Shown in pieces: positions 27,257 through 35,681 of a stretch of 64,000 bases of DNA. This stretch comes from Clostridiales bacterium (GTDB lineage: Bacteria > Bacillota > Clostridia > Christensenellales > DTU072): assembly GCA_012800525.1 (NCBI GenBank), contig JAAZJD010000038.1:1-64000 (forward strand). Reading direction: 5' to 3'. Below the pieces are notes generated by a model, which worked only from the letters and a program-made list of their open reading frames with translations, was not told the origin of the DNA and did no database searches. Both the position numbers and the translations under genes were made by a program. Numbering within the stretch: the first letter of the stretch is position 1; each line of letters opens with the position of its first letter.

Positions 27257-28996
27257 TCATATACTCAAATAATTATCCACAGACTTTCCGTAAAAGACCC
27301 TATTTTCTTCATGGGTAATCCAATTAGTATTCCATGTATCAGGTCTTGCATTAGCTTGCACAAAAACTTGAAATTGAACTGATGAATCTCCCACATTAAA
27401 AGCCCCAGCATCTATATGCGTTACACATTCTCTCAAATAAAACTTTTCTAATGATCTACATTTTGCAAAAGCATTTTCCCCAATTGTATGTAAATCTTGT
27501 AGCATATGTGCGTTAATTACTTTTAATTTAAGACAATTGTAAAATGCATTTTTACCTATTCTTTGAATATTCTCACTAAGATTTATATCGCCTAAATTTT
27601 TACAACTAGCAAAAACACCTTGCTTAATTTCTGTAATAGTTTGTGGAACTTCAATTTCTAGCAAATTTTCACATCCAAGAAATGTATCTTCAAATAGCGT
27701 TATAAATTCACTGTTATTTTTAGGTAATTTTATACTATTAAGCAATTTACAATGTGCAAAAGCTGTTTTTTCTATTCTACATATATTTTCAGAAAGTGAT
27801 ACTCTTTTCAAGTTTGTATTTTCATAAAAACAACCTTCACCAATAATAATTTGAGAATAAATTAAGTTACTTTGCTCAAAAAAAACTTCTTCTAATTCTT
27901 TGCAATCACGGAATGCTTCCTTGCAAATCTGAAGTTCACCTAAGCTTTTTTGAAAATATAAATTTTTTATTTTTGAACTCCAATAAGCATTTATTCCAAT
28001 TTTAGTAATGGATTCAGGAATTACTAAGTCTTCTAATGCTGTTGACTTAAATGCCAAATTCCCAATTTCTTTTAAACTGTTTGTCAAATTAATTGTTTTT
28101 AAATCAATGCAATCTTTAAATGTAGAGTCACTAATTTTTGATATTCCAGATGGCAACTGTATATTTTCTATTTTAGAACAATTTTCAAAAGCTGATTTTC
28201 CTATAAATTTAAGGGATTCAGGCAATTGAACCGAAGATAGTTTTAAGCATTTATAAAATGAATATTGCCCAAGTTCTTCTATTTGATTTTCTATAAATAA
28301 ACTTATGATTGAAGTATTTTCAAATGCACTGTCTCCAATTTTTTTTATTAATATACCGTTTATTTTAGAAGGTATAAAAAGAGAAATAGCTGTATTAACA
28401 CCTGCCTTAAAACCTAAAATTGTATTATTCGCACTATCAAAGTTAAAAAGATCATTTAATGTTTGAGTGGTAGACCATTTTCCATATAATACTATATTAG
28501 AAGTAACAGGCTTACTAACATACTCTTGAGCAAAATTAGAATCTAAATACCATCCCTCAAACACCTTATTTTCTAATGTTGGTATGTATATTTGAGGCAC
28601 ATTACCTTCATAGACCTTTTCGATATGTTGTTCTTGATCATCAATTTTAAAAGTAACTTTATATTCTGCCAAATTTGAAATAATTTTTGTATATCTACCA
28701 TATACATTCAAATTGGATTTTATGATAATAGAGCTATCAAATGGTACATTCCATATATCCTCATCTAAGTACCAACCATCAAAAATATATCCAGCAGAAT
28801 TTTCAGGTTCAGGAATTATATCAATCACACTTCCCTCTTTTACCTCTTTAACCATCCAAGGAGTAGAATAATCCATTAAATAAAAACGAACAAAAAAATT
28901 TTTATTAGAGCAACTCAAAAGTAATAATATACAAAAAACAAACAAAGTAAATATAAAAAATATTTTATAAAACTTAATTTGGTTTTGTGATTTCAT
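27257..28996 (-). CDS. Lipoprotein with two InlB repeats and BspA-type leucine-rich repeats
   Basis: A 579-residue exported protein. The signal sequence ends in LLLLSCSNK, a lipobox with Cys29. Two InlB/Listeria-Bacteroides-type repeats follow (about residues 33-105 and 112-172, with YIFDGWYLDE and KVFEGWYLDS), and then about 15 LRR_5 units to the C-terminus, such as LKEIGNLAFKSTALEDLVIP and IQRIGKNAFYNCLKLKVINA. It is a smaller cousin of the protein at 15479-18403. Surface attachment through the lipid is expected; ligand unknown. It lies 58 bp upstream of the fucosidase gene on the same strand, so a shared transcript is possible. Confidence 0.9.
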   Translation of the reverse strand: MKSQNQIKFYKIFFIFTLFVFCILLLLSCSNKNFFVRFYLMDYSTPWMVKEVKEGSVIDIIPEPENSAGYIFDGWYLDEDIWNVPFDSSIIIKSNLNVYGRYTKIISNLAEYKVTFKIDDQEQHIEKVYEGNVPQIYIPTLENKVFEGWYLDSNFAQEYVSKPVTSNIVLYGKWSTTQTLNDLFNFDSANNTILGFKAGVNTAISLFIPSKINGILIKKIGDSAFENTSIISLFIENQIEELGQYSFYKCLKLSSVQLPESLKFIGKSAFENCSKIENIQLPSGISKISDSTFKDCIDLKTINLTNSLKEIGNLAFKSTALEDLVIPESITKIGINAYWSSKIKNLYFQKSLGELQICKEAFRDCKELEEVFFEQSNLIYSQIIIGEGCFYENTNLKRVSLSENICRIEKTAFAHCKLLNSIKLPKNNSEFITLFEDTFLGCENLLEIEVPQTITEIKQGVFASCKNLGDINLSENIQRIGKNAFYNCLKLKVINAHMLQDLHTIGENAFAKCRSLEKFYLRECVTHIDAGAFNVGDSSVQFQVFVQANARPDTWNTNWITHEENRVFYGKSVDNYLSI

Positions 28997-29029
28997 TATC
29001 TCGCTCTCTCCAACTATTACAATATAAAT

Positions 29030-29467
29030 TTATTTTTCAATTATTATTGTGACAGGGCCATCGTTTATTTGTTCGATTTTCATGTGTGCCCCAAACAACC
29101 CATAAGAAACTTTGAGGCCGTATTCTTCTAAAATCTTACCAAAATATAAATACATTTCATTTGCCTCTTTTGGTTTTTCTGCTTTTGTAAAATCAGGCCT
29201 ATTGCCTCTTTGGCAATTTCCAATAAGTGTAAATTGAGAAACAAGCATTATTTCACCACCGCTATCCAGTACCGAATAATTCATTTTTCCTTGGCAATCC
29301 TCAAATATCCTTAAATTTGCAACTTTTCTTGCTAAGTATTGTGCATTTGTCTCTGTGTCACCCTCTTCGATTCCAAGGTATACACAAAGACCAGCAGCTA
29401 TCTTAGACACCAAAGCCCCCTCTACATATAACTTAACATTTTTAACTCTTTGAATTACAACTTTCAT
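29030..29467 (-). CDS. dtd: D-aminoacyl-tRNA deacylase
   Basis: A 145-residue DTD1-type enzyme that hydrolyses D-aminoacyl-tRNA (and Gly-tRNA(Ala)) to protect translation. The two family motifs are intact: MLVSQFTL (catalytic SQFTL) and NDGPVTIII near the C-terminus, with the RGNRPDFTKAEKP and YGLFGAHMKI segments between. Ribosome binding site TTGGAG. In many Firmicutes dtd follows relA; here it stands alone, 33 bp upstream of the InlB/LRR gene. Confidence 0.96.
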   Translation of the reverse strand: MKVVIQRVKNVKLYVEGALVSKIAAGLCVYLGIEEGDTETNAQYLARKVANLRIFEDCQGKMNYSVLDSGGEIMLVSQFTLIGNCQRGNRPDFTKAEKPKEANEMYLYFGKILEEYGLKVSYGLFGAHMKIEQINDGPVTIIIEK

Positions 29468-29559
29468 TTTATCTCCAAATAAATTTTTCTATATTATTTT
29501 GAACATACAATAAAACGTATAATCAACAAACCCATCTATTTAATATTTGATGATTCTAC

Positions 29560-29588
29560 AACAAAGAGTGCCAAAGTTTTGACACTCT
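29560..29588 (-). terminator. Candidate terminator after the NYN-domain gene
   Basis: Hairpin AGAGTG / CACTCT with a partly paired interior (29565-29588), followed on the minus strand by TTTGTTG. It lies about 85 bp after the stop at 29673, beyond the GTAAACTTAC repeats. Confidence 0.45.
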
Positions 29589-29590
29589 CA

Positions 29591-29640
29591 GTAAGTTTAA
29601 CACAAACTCAAGTAAACTTACATATAATATGTAAGTTTAC
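29591..29640. repeat. Three-arm GTAAACTTAC inverted repeat
   Basis: Three copies of the same 9-10-nt word in alternating orientation: GTAAGTTTA (29591-29599), GTAAACTTAC (29612-29621) and GTAAGTTTAC (29631-29640). The last two form a perfect 14-bp inverted repeat (29612-29625 with 29627-29640, one-base centre); the first two can pair as well, so two exclusive hairpins are possible. It lies between the NYN gene (3' side) and dtd (5' side). Confidence 0.7.
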
Positions 29641-29672
29641 CGATATTTTAGTTGTTTATTTTTATTTTATAC

Positions 29673-30257
29673 TTATTTCTTTAAAAACTCGTTCCCAGCT
29701 AAAATACTTTGAGCATCAGCAATATATTTGTTAACTGATGGTTTTGGGGCTTCAGCTTTCTTTGGTTCTACTGGTTTTGTTGCCTTTTTAGCTTTTTGAA
29801 CACGTGAAGGAGGAGCAGCATATCCTTTTCTTAAAGCACTCATTGGTACTTGGTAAAAACCATTGTATGCATATTGCCATTTCCCCTCTGCTATGTTTAT
29901 GTCGTAGACGTCAATTCCTTTCGATTTCAAAAGATTTAAAATAGGCAAAATGTCTCCTTCGCCAGTTATAAATCCAACTGCTTGAATTGTTCCATCATAT
30001 GCAATTGTTGTTGCATCCATTATTTGCCTACTATCAAGTCTATTCCTACGACGACTAGCACTTGGCAAAGAAGTATCATATCCGTTTGCAGCAATATATT
30101 CATTAAAATCACGATTACGTTTAGCTACGTAATCATAAAATTTACATGCCACTACATCAAATTTGACCTCTAAACCTTTTACAATTTCTTTGAATCCTTC
30201 ACAAGATAGCTTAAGAGCACCTAAGTCAGCTAGAATGATCATTTTTGCTTTACTCAT
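29673..30257 (-). CDS. NYN-domain (PIN-like) protein
   Basis: A 194-residue cytoplasmic protein. Residues 1-145 follow the NYN/LabA-type PIN-like nuclease pattern: a first strand with Asp (MIILADLG), LDSRQIMDATTIAY with its conserved Asp, and VGFITGEGDILPILNLLKSKG, matching the family SGDxDF-xPL motif with Glu in place of one residue. The first-strand Asn of the classical motif is missing, so catalysis is uncertain. The tail (about 145-194) is Lys/Pro/Ala-rich and looks disordered before a last helix. Strong AGGAGGAG ribosome binding site. It follows the OGG-type gene by 14 bp, so it is the last gene of the rplU-prp-rpmA-ogg unit. RNA cleavage is a family inference only. Confidence 0.65.
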   Translation of the reverse strand: MSKAKMIILADLGALKLSCEGFKEIVKGLEVKFDVVACKFYDYVAKRNRDFNEYIAANGYDTSLPSASRRRNRLDSRQIMDATTIAYDGTIQAVGFITGEGDILPILNLLKSKGIDVYDINIAEGKWQYAYNGFYQVPMSALRKGYAAPPSRVQKAKKATKPVEPKKAEAPKPSVNKYIADAQSILAGNEFLKK

Positions 30258-30271
30258 TAAAGTTTCTCCTC

Positions 30272-31117
30272 CTAAAATTTATTTTTATTATATGTTTCTC
30301 TCGCATGATAAAAGAGATATTGTTGTGCATAACCGCTTAAATCACCGAAATATTCACTTAAAAACTTTGATTTTTGATCAGCTGTGTATCCTTCTTTGTC
30401 AAACATATTCATAAATACTTTTTCTATCCAAGTATCAGTAGGAAAACTATCCGTTTTATGATAACCAAACAATAAGATACAATCTGCCACTTTTCTTCCT
30501 ACACCTTTTAGCTTCATCAACTCTTTCCGAGCTAACTCCGTGGGCAATTCTTTCAAACTTTCCAAATTAAATCCGGAATTTAACTCTTTTATTGTTTCTA
30601 CTAAATATCTAGCTCTGTAGCCAGTTCCAATTTGCCTAAAAAAATCTTCCGTGCAATCCCTTAATTCATAAGCAGTTGGAAAAGCTCTATAATGACCAAA
30701 ATCCTTTCCTTTTTTGTTGCAAAGAATTTCAATAATTTTTTTGATGCGGGGAATATTATTGTTTGCTGATATGATAAAAGATAACAAAGTTTCCTCCACA
30801 TCTTGTCTCAATATTCTTAAACCGCTTGCAAAATTTATTGACTCATTCATGAAAGAAAACTTTGATAATTTTTCTTTAATTACACTGTAATCATTTTGCA
30901 AATCAAAATAATTTTCAAAGTACACAGGATCTACCGTTGATATTATAACACAGTCATTATCTAAAAACAATACACAATATTTGTCTTTTGCTATTACTTC
31001 ATACCTTTCTATATACTTTTGGTACCTAAACACTTGACCACATTCGAAAATGTGGTCAAGTGAAAAATCTTCTAGATTATTAATAATAATCGTATCATTA
31101 GAAACTTTATAATCCAT
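30272..31117 (-). CDS. 8-oxoguanine DNA glycosylase, OGG1-like (HhH-GPD)
   Basis: A 281-residue base-excision repair enzyme. The N-terminal OGG_N-type domain (DFSLDHIFECGQVFRY) precedes a helix-hairpin-helix GPD domain: LLSFIISANNNIPRIKKII, then LKGVGRKVADCILLFG with the catalytic Lys (GxGRKVADC), then FPTDTWIEKVF with the catalytic Asp. No C-terminal iron-sulfur Cys motif, as expected for the OGG family. It removes oxidised guanine and nicks the strand. No clear ribosome binding site; the start lies 9 bp after the rpmA stop, suggesting coupling. Finding it in the ribosomal protein transcript is unusual. Confidence 0.9.
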   Translation of the reverse strand: MDYKVSNDTIIINNLEDFSLDHIFECGQVFRYQKYIERYEVIAKDKYCVLFLDNDCVIISTVDPVYFENYFDLQNDYSVIKEKLSKFSFMNESINFASGLRILRQDVEETLLSFIISANNNIPRIKKIIEILCNKKGKDFGHYRAFPTAYELRDCTEDFFRQIGTGYRARYLVETIKELNSGFNLESLKELPTELARKELMKLKGVGRKVADCILLFGYHKTDSFPTDTWIEKVFMNMFDKEGYTADQKSKFLSEYFGDLSGYAQQYLFYHARETYNKNKF

Positions 31118-31126
31118 GAAAAGCTA

Positions 31127-31405
31127 CTAATTTACGGCATACACACTTACTTGTTTGTTAAATTTTCCTTTTCTTTCAAACTTTACAACTCCGTCAACAG
31201 TAGCAAATAAAGTATCATCTTTGCCTCTTCCTACATTATTGCCAGGATGAATTTTTGTGCCTCTTTGCCTAACCAAAATATTACCTGCAAGAACAAACTG
31301 ACCATCAGATCTCTTTGCTCCTAACCTTTTGGCATGACTATCACGACCATTTTTAGAACTTCCGCCACCTTTCTTTGTAGCAAATAATTGTAATTTAATA
31401 AACAT
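31127..31405 (-). CDS. rpmA: 50S ribosomal protein L27 with cleavable N-terminus
   Basis: A 92-residue L27. The family core is [20 protein letters not shown] and [19 protein letters not shown]. It begins [15 protein letters not shown]: the LQLF-A site is the Firmicute extension that Prp removes so that the mature N-terminus can reach the peptidyl-transferase centre. Good GGAGG ribosome binding site. It is encoded one base after prp. Confidence 0.98.
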   Translation of the reverse strand: MFIKLQLFATKKGGGSSKNGRDSHAKRLGAKRSDGQFVLAGNILVRQRGTKIHPGNNVGRGKDDTLFATVDGVVKFERKGKFNKQVSVYAVN

Positions 31406-31406
31406 T

Positions 31407-31721
31407 TTAAGCCTCCATTAATTTCATATATTGAGGAAATTGAGATTCGATATCTTTTAAGCCTTCTTTCATTGTTTGTAAAATAATTTCCGTTTTTTCA
31501 TTAGGATTATCAAGCTTACACTTTAAATACCCATCTCTTTCTTCTACTGTATATTCAATCTTTTCAAATAAAACTTTAACAAGACCTAACACAGCTGTTT
31601 GCACTATAGAAGATACTGATGCACATATAATGTCATAGCCTTCTTCTGCATAGTTTGCATGACCTTTTACTTCAATCAAATATATCAACTTGTCTTTTTG
31701 TTTAATTGAAACATTAATCAT
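31407..31721 (-). CDS. prp: Ribosomal-processing cysteine protease Prp
   Basis: A 104-residue cysteine protease (formerly DUF464/YsxB) that trims the L27 N-terminal extension. The catalytic pair is visible in [18 protein letters not shown] (His and Cys). The frame is open upstream to a TTG at 31742, but that would overlap rplU by 20 bp, whereas the ATG at 31721 lies one base after the rplU stop; I use the ATG. The ribosome binding site is weak, so translation probably depends on coupling to rplU. Confidence 0.93.
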   Translation of the reverse strand: MINVSIKQKDKLIYLIEVKGHANYAEEGYDIICASVSSIVQTAVLGLVKVLFEKIEYTVEERDGYLKCKLDNPNEKTEIILQTMKEGLKDIESQFPQYMKLMEA

Positions 31722-31722
31722 G

Positions 31723-32028
31723 TTACTTTTTAATCTCAACAATTTTAAGTTGAGTGTATGGTTGTCTATGACCTTGACGTTTTCTTATGTTTTTCTTAGC
31801 CTTATATGTGAAAATATTAAGCTTCGGTCCTTTTCCATTAAAAACAACCTCGGCTTTAACCTTTGATTTATTTACATCATTTGCAACGAAAACTTTTCCA
31901 TTGTCAGAAATCATTACAACTTTTAAATCAACAGTTTCGCCTATTTCTGCTTTGATTAGTTCAACTTTGATAAGCTGATCTTTTTCGACCTTATATTGCT
32001 TCCCGCCGACTTCAACGATTGCGTACAT
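31723..32028 (-). CDS. rplU: 50S ribosomal protein L21
   Basis: A 101-residue L21 of normal length, with the N-terminal MYAIVEVGGKQYKVEKDQ and the C-terminal signature YKAKKNIRKRQGHRQPYTQL. Strong GAGGAGGT ribosome binding site. First gene of rplU-prp-rpmA; preceded by a foldable leader (32040-32110) that ends at the ribosome binding site. Confidence 0.98.
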   Translation of the reverse strand: MYAIVEVGGKQYKVEKDQLIKVELIKAEIGETVDLKVVMISDNGKVFVANDVNKSKVKAEVVFNGKGPKLNIFTYKAKKNIRKRQGHRQPYTQLKIVEIKK

Positions 32029-32039
32029 AATTTACCTCC

Positions 32040-32110
32040 TCTATAATCAGGATCTCGCCAATAAGGTAGTTTTACAACTTTTAATACCTTTCTTGTGCGG
32101 CTTTTATAGA
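32040..32110 (-). promoter_or_regulatory. Structured 5' leader of rplU (candidate ribosomal-protein leader)
   Basis: On the minus strand three nested pairings can be drawn: TCTATAA (32104-32110) with TTATAGA (32040-32046), GCC (32099-32101) with GGC (32057-32059), and AAGGTA (32085-32090) with TACCTT (32063-32068), with an inner AGTT/AACT pair. The outer stem ends directly at the GGAGG ribosome binding site, so it could control translation. L21 leaders are known in Bacilli; I cannot say whether this is the same class. Confidence 0.5.
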
Positions 32111-32240
32111 CTAACATATTAACAATAAATAAGTAAAGCATTTTAACAAAAGATATTGCATTAAGCCGTTGTAAGGTTAGTTTTGCAATAACTTTGCATG
32201 TCATATGATAAACATCGAAAAACCGTCTATAAGCCTATAT

Positions 32241-32258
32241 TGTATCTATAGCTACATA
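32241..32258. repeat. 18-nt intergenic element, copy 2
   Basis: Identical to 12556-12573. Here the flanks are CCTA (32234-32237) and TAGG (32263-32266), complementary but different in sequence from those of copy 1. The hairpin ends one base before the DUF2344 stop codon. Confidence 0.55.
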
Positions 32259-32266
32259 AACTTAGG

Positions 32267-32941
32267 TTATTTTTTTAAATTCAGCTCCATTTTTGATAAA
32301 TATGTATCTATAGATATATCTTCTTTACCAATATATTGATTTGTTTTTACGACATTACTAATTTCAAGATCAGCAGACAACAATGTATTTATTCCACTTA
32401 AAAAATCATTAATTCTAAGATTTAAACTTTCCGTTGACAGTAAGCGAACTATCATTTTATTTTTAACATATCCAATATCAACGATTAAATTTGATACATC
32501 TTGAATAATATATTGTCTTTTTTGTTTTTTGCGAACAACAAAACCTTCATTGATTGCTTTTTTAACAAGACTAAACTTATCTTGTTTTATATTTTTAAGT
32601 AATATTTCATACTCTGAGACTGCGCCTAAATTAAATACCTTAGGATCTCTTTCAGTCACCCAAACATCTAAAAATTCTATTCCTTTTGGCGTTTGCCCAG
32701 CACAATCTTTTATAAATGCTTCTTTACTTATATTGGGTATATCAACACTGAAATATTCGCATTTGGATGCTACCCCAAGTGGCAATGGTTTTGACATTTT
32801 AAATATAGGTCTAGGATTAAATCCTTGTGTAAAAATTGGCATAAATCCAGCTCTTTTTATAGTTCTTTGCAAAATTGTTTGCATATCTAGATGAGAAAGA
32901 AACCTGGCTTGCTCTAATTTAGAATATTTTACAGTTAACAT
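32267..32941 (-). CDS. DUF2344 / TIGR03936 family protein, radical-SAM linked
   Basis: A 224-residue protein of the family that accompanies, or is fused to, TIGR03960 radical-SAM proteins. The start LTVKYSKLEQARFLSHLDMQ and the motif FTQGFNPRPIFKMSKPLPLG are characteristic. Its ATG overlaps the stop region of the radical-SAM gene by 7 bp, so the two are translationally coupled. The biochemical role is not established; a tRNA- or ribosome-related modification role has been suggested from genome context. In many clostridia the next gene is RNase G and then rplU; here RNase G is missing. Confidence 0.92.
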   Translation of the reverse strand: MLTVKYSKLEQARFLSHLDMQTILQRTIKRAGFMPIFTQGFNPRPIFKMSKPLPLGVASKCEYFSVDIPNISKEAFIKDCAGQTPKGIEFLDVWVTERDPKVFNLGAVSEYEILLKNIKQDKFSLVKKAINEGFVVRKKQKRQYIIQDVSNLIVDIGYVKNKMIVRLLSTESLNLRINDFLSGINTLLSADLEISNVVKTNQYIGKEDISIDTYLSKMELNLKK

Positions 32942-34725
32942 CTCATATCCTCTTCACATTTAATATGCTGAGAGCATTTTGCTAGTTTATTTGCCCCACA
33001 ATGGTTGCAATTAAACTTACATCCCTCTGTAGTTAATCCATTTAAAGCTTTAATATATTCATTTTTTAAATATTTTTGTGAAACTCCAAAATCAATAAAA
33101 TTCCATGGCAACACCGCATCCAAATCTCGTTCTGCAACATAAATATCTAAATCAATGCCCATATCTTTTGCAGCATCATTCCAATATTTGATATCAAATT
33201 TATCCCCCCAAGAATCGAACTTTGCTCCCTTTTTGTAAGCTTTTTCAATCAATTTAGCTAATTTTCTATCTCCCCTTGCGAGGACCGCTTCAACAAAAGA
33301 TGTTTTAGAATCATGCCAATTATATGATACATTCTTTATTTTTTTAAATTTTTGATATAAATAATTTTGCTTATAGGTCATTTCATCTAGCCCTATTTGC
33401 TTTACCCACTGAAAAGGTGTAACGGGTTTAGGAACAAAAACAGCTACCGAAATTGTAATGTTGATATTTTTCTTGCCAGTTAAATCAACATATAATCTGT
33501 TGATTCTCTCGCAAATCTCCACGATACCATCTAAATCAGCATCAGTTTCTGTCGGGAGTCCAATCATAAAATATAATTTAAAACTTCTACATTTATTTGA
33601 AATAGCATTTTTAATTGTTATATCAATATCTTCATCTGTAATATTTTTGTTTATTACATCTCGCAAACGCTGAGTACCTGCCTCTGGAGCAAAAGTAATA
33701 CTTGACGACCTTCCAAGCTTAAAAAGCGATGCATCATACGAGTCTAATCTTAAGCTTGGTATTTGCACTTTGATATTTAACTGCTTAGCTAACTTAGGTA
33801 ACACATAAAGCAATTCAGATATTTCACAATAATCACCCGTAGAAAGACTAGATATTCCAATTTCTTCATATCCACTACTTTTTATTAGGTTTTCTATTAA
33901 TTTTAAAACTGTTTGAAATGATCTATTTCTAATTGGTCTATAAAAAAAACAAGCCTGACAAAATCTACAACCGGCATAACAACCTCTAAACAACTCTACA
34001 ACAGGTCTATCGTGTACAATTTTTATATTAGGCACAATCATTTTTGCAGGAAATTCCGCTAAATCTAAATTTTTAACAACAGATTTCTTCACTTTTTCTT
34101 GACAAACACCTTCTTTTACAACACATAATGAAGGCACATAAATACCTTCTATTTTCTTGCATTCTTCTAAAATTTTTGTCTTATTACCTTTGTTTTCTCT
34201 TACTATATCTGCGACTTTTAAACTAACTTCTTCCCCATCACCAATACAAATTATATCGAAAAACTCAGCAAATGGTTCAGGATTTGCAGTACAAGGGCCT
34301 CCTGCAACTAACAAAGGGAAACTCTCGTCTCTTTCTTTTGCATAAAATGGTATATTGGACAATTCCAACATATATAAAATGTTAGTATATGCCATTTCAT
34401 ACTGAATACTAAATCCTAGAATATCAAAATCCCTTAAACTTCTTCTAGTTTCAAGCGAAAATAATTCAATATCGTTTTCTCTTAACATTGCTCCCATATC
34501 AACCCAAGGAGCAAAAACTCTTTCACATAATATATGTTGATTGTTATTTAAAATATTGTATAAAATCTTAATACCCAAATTGCTCATCCCTATTTCATAA
34601 ACATCAGGAAAAGCTATACAAAATGTCAAATCATATTTTTTTTTAATATCACAAATTCCAAATTCACCGCCAATATAGCGGCCAGGATTTTCCACATTAA
34701 GTAAAATACTATCAAGTTTTTTCAT
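32935..34725 (-). CDS. B12-binding-domain radical SAM protein (TIGR03960 family)
   Basis: A 596-residue protein. The N-terminal 190 residues are a cobalamin-binding-like Rossmann domain (FPDVYEIGMSNLGIKILYNI). The radical-SAM core begins at FRGCYAGCRFCQACFFYRP, with the CxxxCxxC triad for the 4Fe-4S cluster. A Cys-rich end (CNHCGANKLAKC) is shared by the family. Substrate unknown. The frame is open 11 codons further upstream into the ROK gene, but the ATG at 34725, five bases after the ROK stop, gives the expected KKLDSILLNVENPGRYIGGE start. Operon with DUF2344. Confidence 0.92.
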   Translation of the reverse strand: MKKLDSILLNVENPGRYIGGEFGICDIKKKYDLTFCIAFPDVYEIGMSNLGIKILYNILNNNQHILCERVFAPWVDMGAMLRENDIELFSLETRRSLRDFDILGFSIQYEMAYTNILYMLELSNIPFYAKERDESFPLLVAGGPCTANPEPFAEFFDIICIGDGEEVSLKVADIVRENKGNKTKILEECKKIEGIYVPSLCVVKEGVCQEKVKKSVVKNLDLAEFPAKMIVPNIKIVHDRPVVELFRGCYAGCRFCQACFFYRPIRNRSFQTVLKLIENLIKSSGYEEIGISSLSTGDYCEISELLYVLPKLAKQLNIKVQIPSLRLDSYDASLFKLGRSSSITFAPEAGTQRLRDVINKNITDEDIDITIKNAISNKCRSFKLYFMIGLPTETDADLDGIVEICERINRLYVDLTGKKNINITISVAVFVPKPVTPFQWVKQIGLDEMTYKQNYLYQKFKKIKNVSYNWHDSKTSFVEAVLARGDRKLAKLIEKAYKKGAKFDSWGDKFDIKYWNDAAKDMGIDLDIYVAERDLDAVLPWNFIDFGVSQKYLKNEYIKALNGLTTEGCKFNCNHCGANKLAKCSQHIKCEEDMRC

Positions 34726-34730
34726 GAAAA

Positions 34731-35681
34731 TTAATTTTCTAAAAACATAGCCAAACATCCATAAATACCAGCATCGTTCATTAACTCAGCCTTCTTTACT
34801 AAAACTCTTGTTTTATTGTCTGCGCCATAGCTATACCTATTAACAAATGCTTGTATTCTACGCATTAATGAATCTCCTTCATTTGAAATTCCACCACCTA
34901 TAAGCACAATTTCAGGACGAAATATATTCACTAAATTAACTAACCCCTCCCCAACATATCTAAGATATCGCTTTACTACTTTTGCCCCTACAAGGTCTCC
35001 TTGCTTTTCTGCATCAAATGCAGTTTTACCATTTACTGTTCCTTCTTTATTGGCAATATGCGCTAAAATACTGTTTGGGTTTTTGTCGATAGCTTCCTTT
35101 GTTTGTCTAATTAATGCGGTAGCAGAACCATAACTTTCCCAGCATCCCTTTCTTCCACAAGTACAAGGTTCACCATTAAATCGAATTATCATATGCCCGC
35201 CTTCACCACCTGCTCCAGCTTTGCCTAAAATTAATTTTCCACCACTAATTATACCAGTACCAATTCCAGTCCCTAGAGTTATAAAAACTATATCCTTATA
35301 ATTTTTTGCACTTCCAAAATGCATTTCACCTAGCACAGCAACATTTGCATCATTTCCGATTTTGACTGGAACATTTATATGCTTTTGAAACTCTTTAACA
35401 ATGGGAACATTTTTAAATGCAATATTATTAGCATAAGTGATTACCCCCCTTTTTGAATCAATCGATCCTGGTATCGCCATTCCCACACCAATTAGGTCTT
35501 TTTGATTTAATTTTTGTCTTTTAAGCATATCCAAGCAAAGGTCTCTTAAGCGCTCTACGAAAATTTTATAATCTTGATTTGTTACAGTTTTTAAAGTTCC
35601 TCTTTCTAATATATCTCCATTTTTACTAAACAAAGCACCTTTAATACTCATACCACCAATATCCAAACCAATATAATACAT
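34731..35681 (-). CDS. ROK-family sugar kinase (glucokinase type)
   Basis: A 316-residue ATP-dependent hexose kinase of the ROK family. Visible: the ATP loop GLDIGGMSIKGALF, GNDANVAVLGEMHFG with the catalytic Asp, TLGTGIGTGIISGGKL, the ROK signature EGGHMIIRFNGEPCTCGRKG and the CxCGxxGCxE zinc site. Glucose is the likely substrate, but ROK kinases also use ManNAc, GlcNAc or fructose. The frame is open 13 codons further upstream, but TTGGAGGAAG lies just before the ATG at 35681. A TATAAT at 35706-35711 may be its -10. Downstream of manA, same strand. Confidence 0.92.
   Translation of the reverse strand: MYYIGLDIGGMSIKGALFSKNGDILERGTLKTVTNQDYKIFVERLRDLCLDMLKRQKLNQKDLIGVGMAIPGSIDSKRGVITYANNIAFKNVPIVKEFQKHINVPVKIGNDANVAVLGEMHFGSAKNYKDIVFITLGTGIGTGIISGGKLILGKAGAGGEGGHMIIRFNGEPCTCGRKGCWESYGSATALIRQTKEAIDKNPNSILAHIANKEGTVNGKTAFDAEKQGDLVGAKVVKRYLRYVGEGLVNLVNIFRPEIVLIGGGISNEGDSLMRRIQAFVNRYSYGADNKTRVLVKKAELMNDAGIYGCLAMFLEN

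Noticed and set aside
15479-28996. Repeated DNA words within the LRR genes, considered as a CRISPR or other repeat array
   Set aside because: The periodicity follows the protein repeat unit and the units differ too much in sequence; these are coding repeats.
31956-32204. 82-codon frame overlapping the start of rplU and its leader
   Set aside because: No ribosome binding site, no recognisable protein, and it covers sequence better explained as a structured leader.
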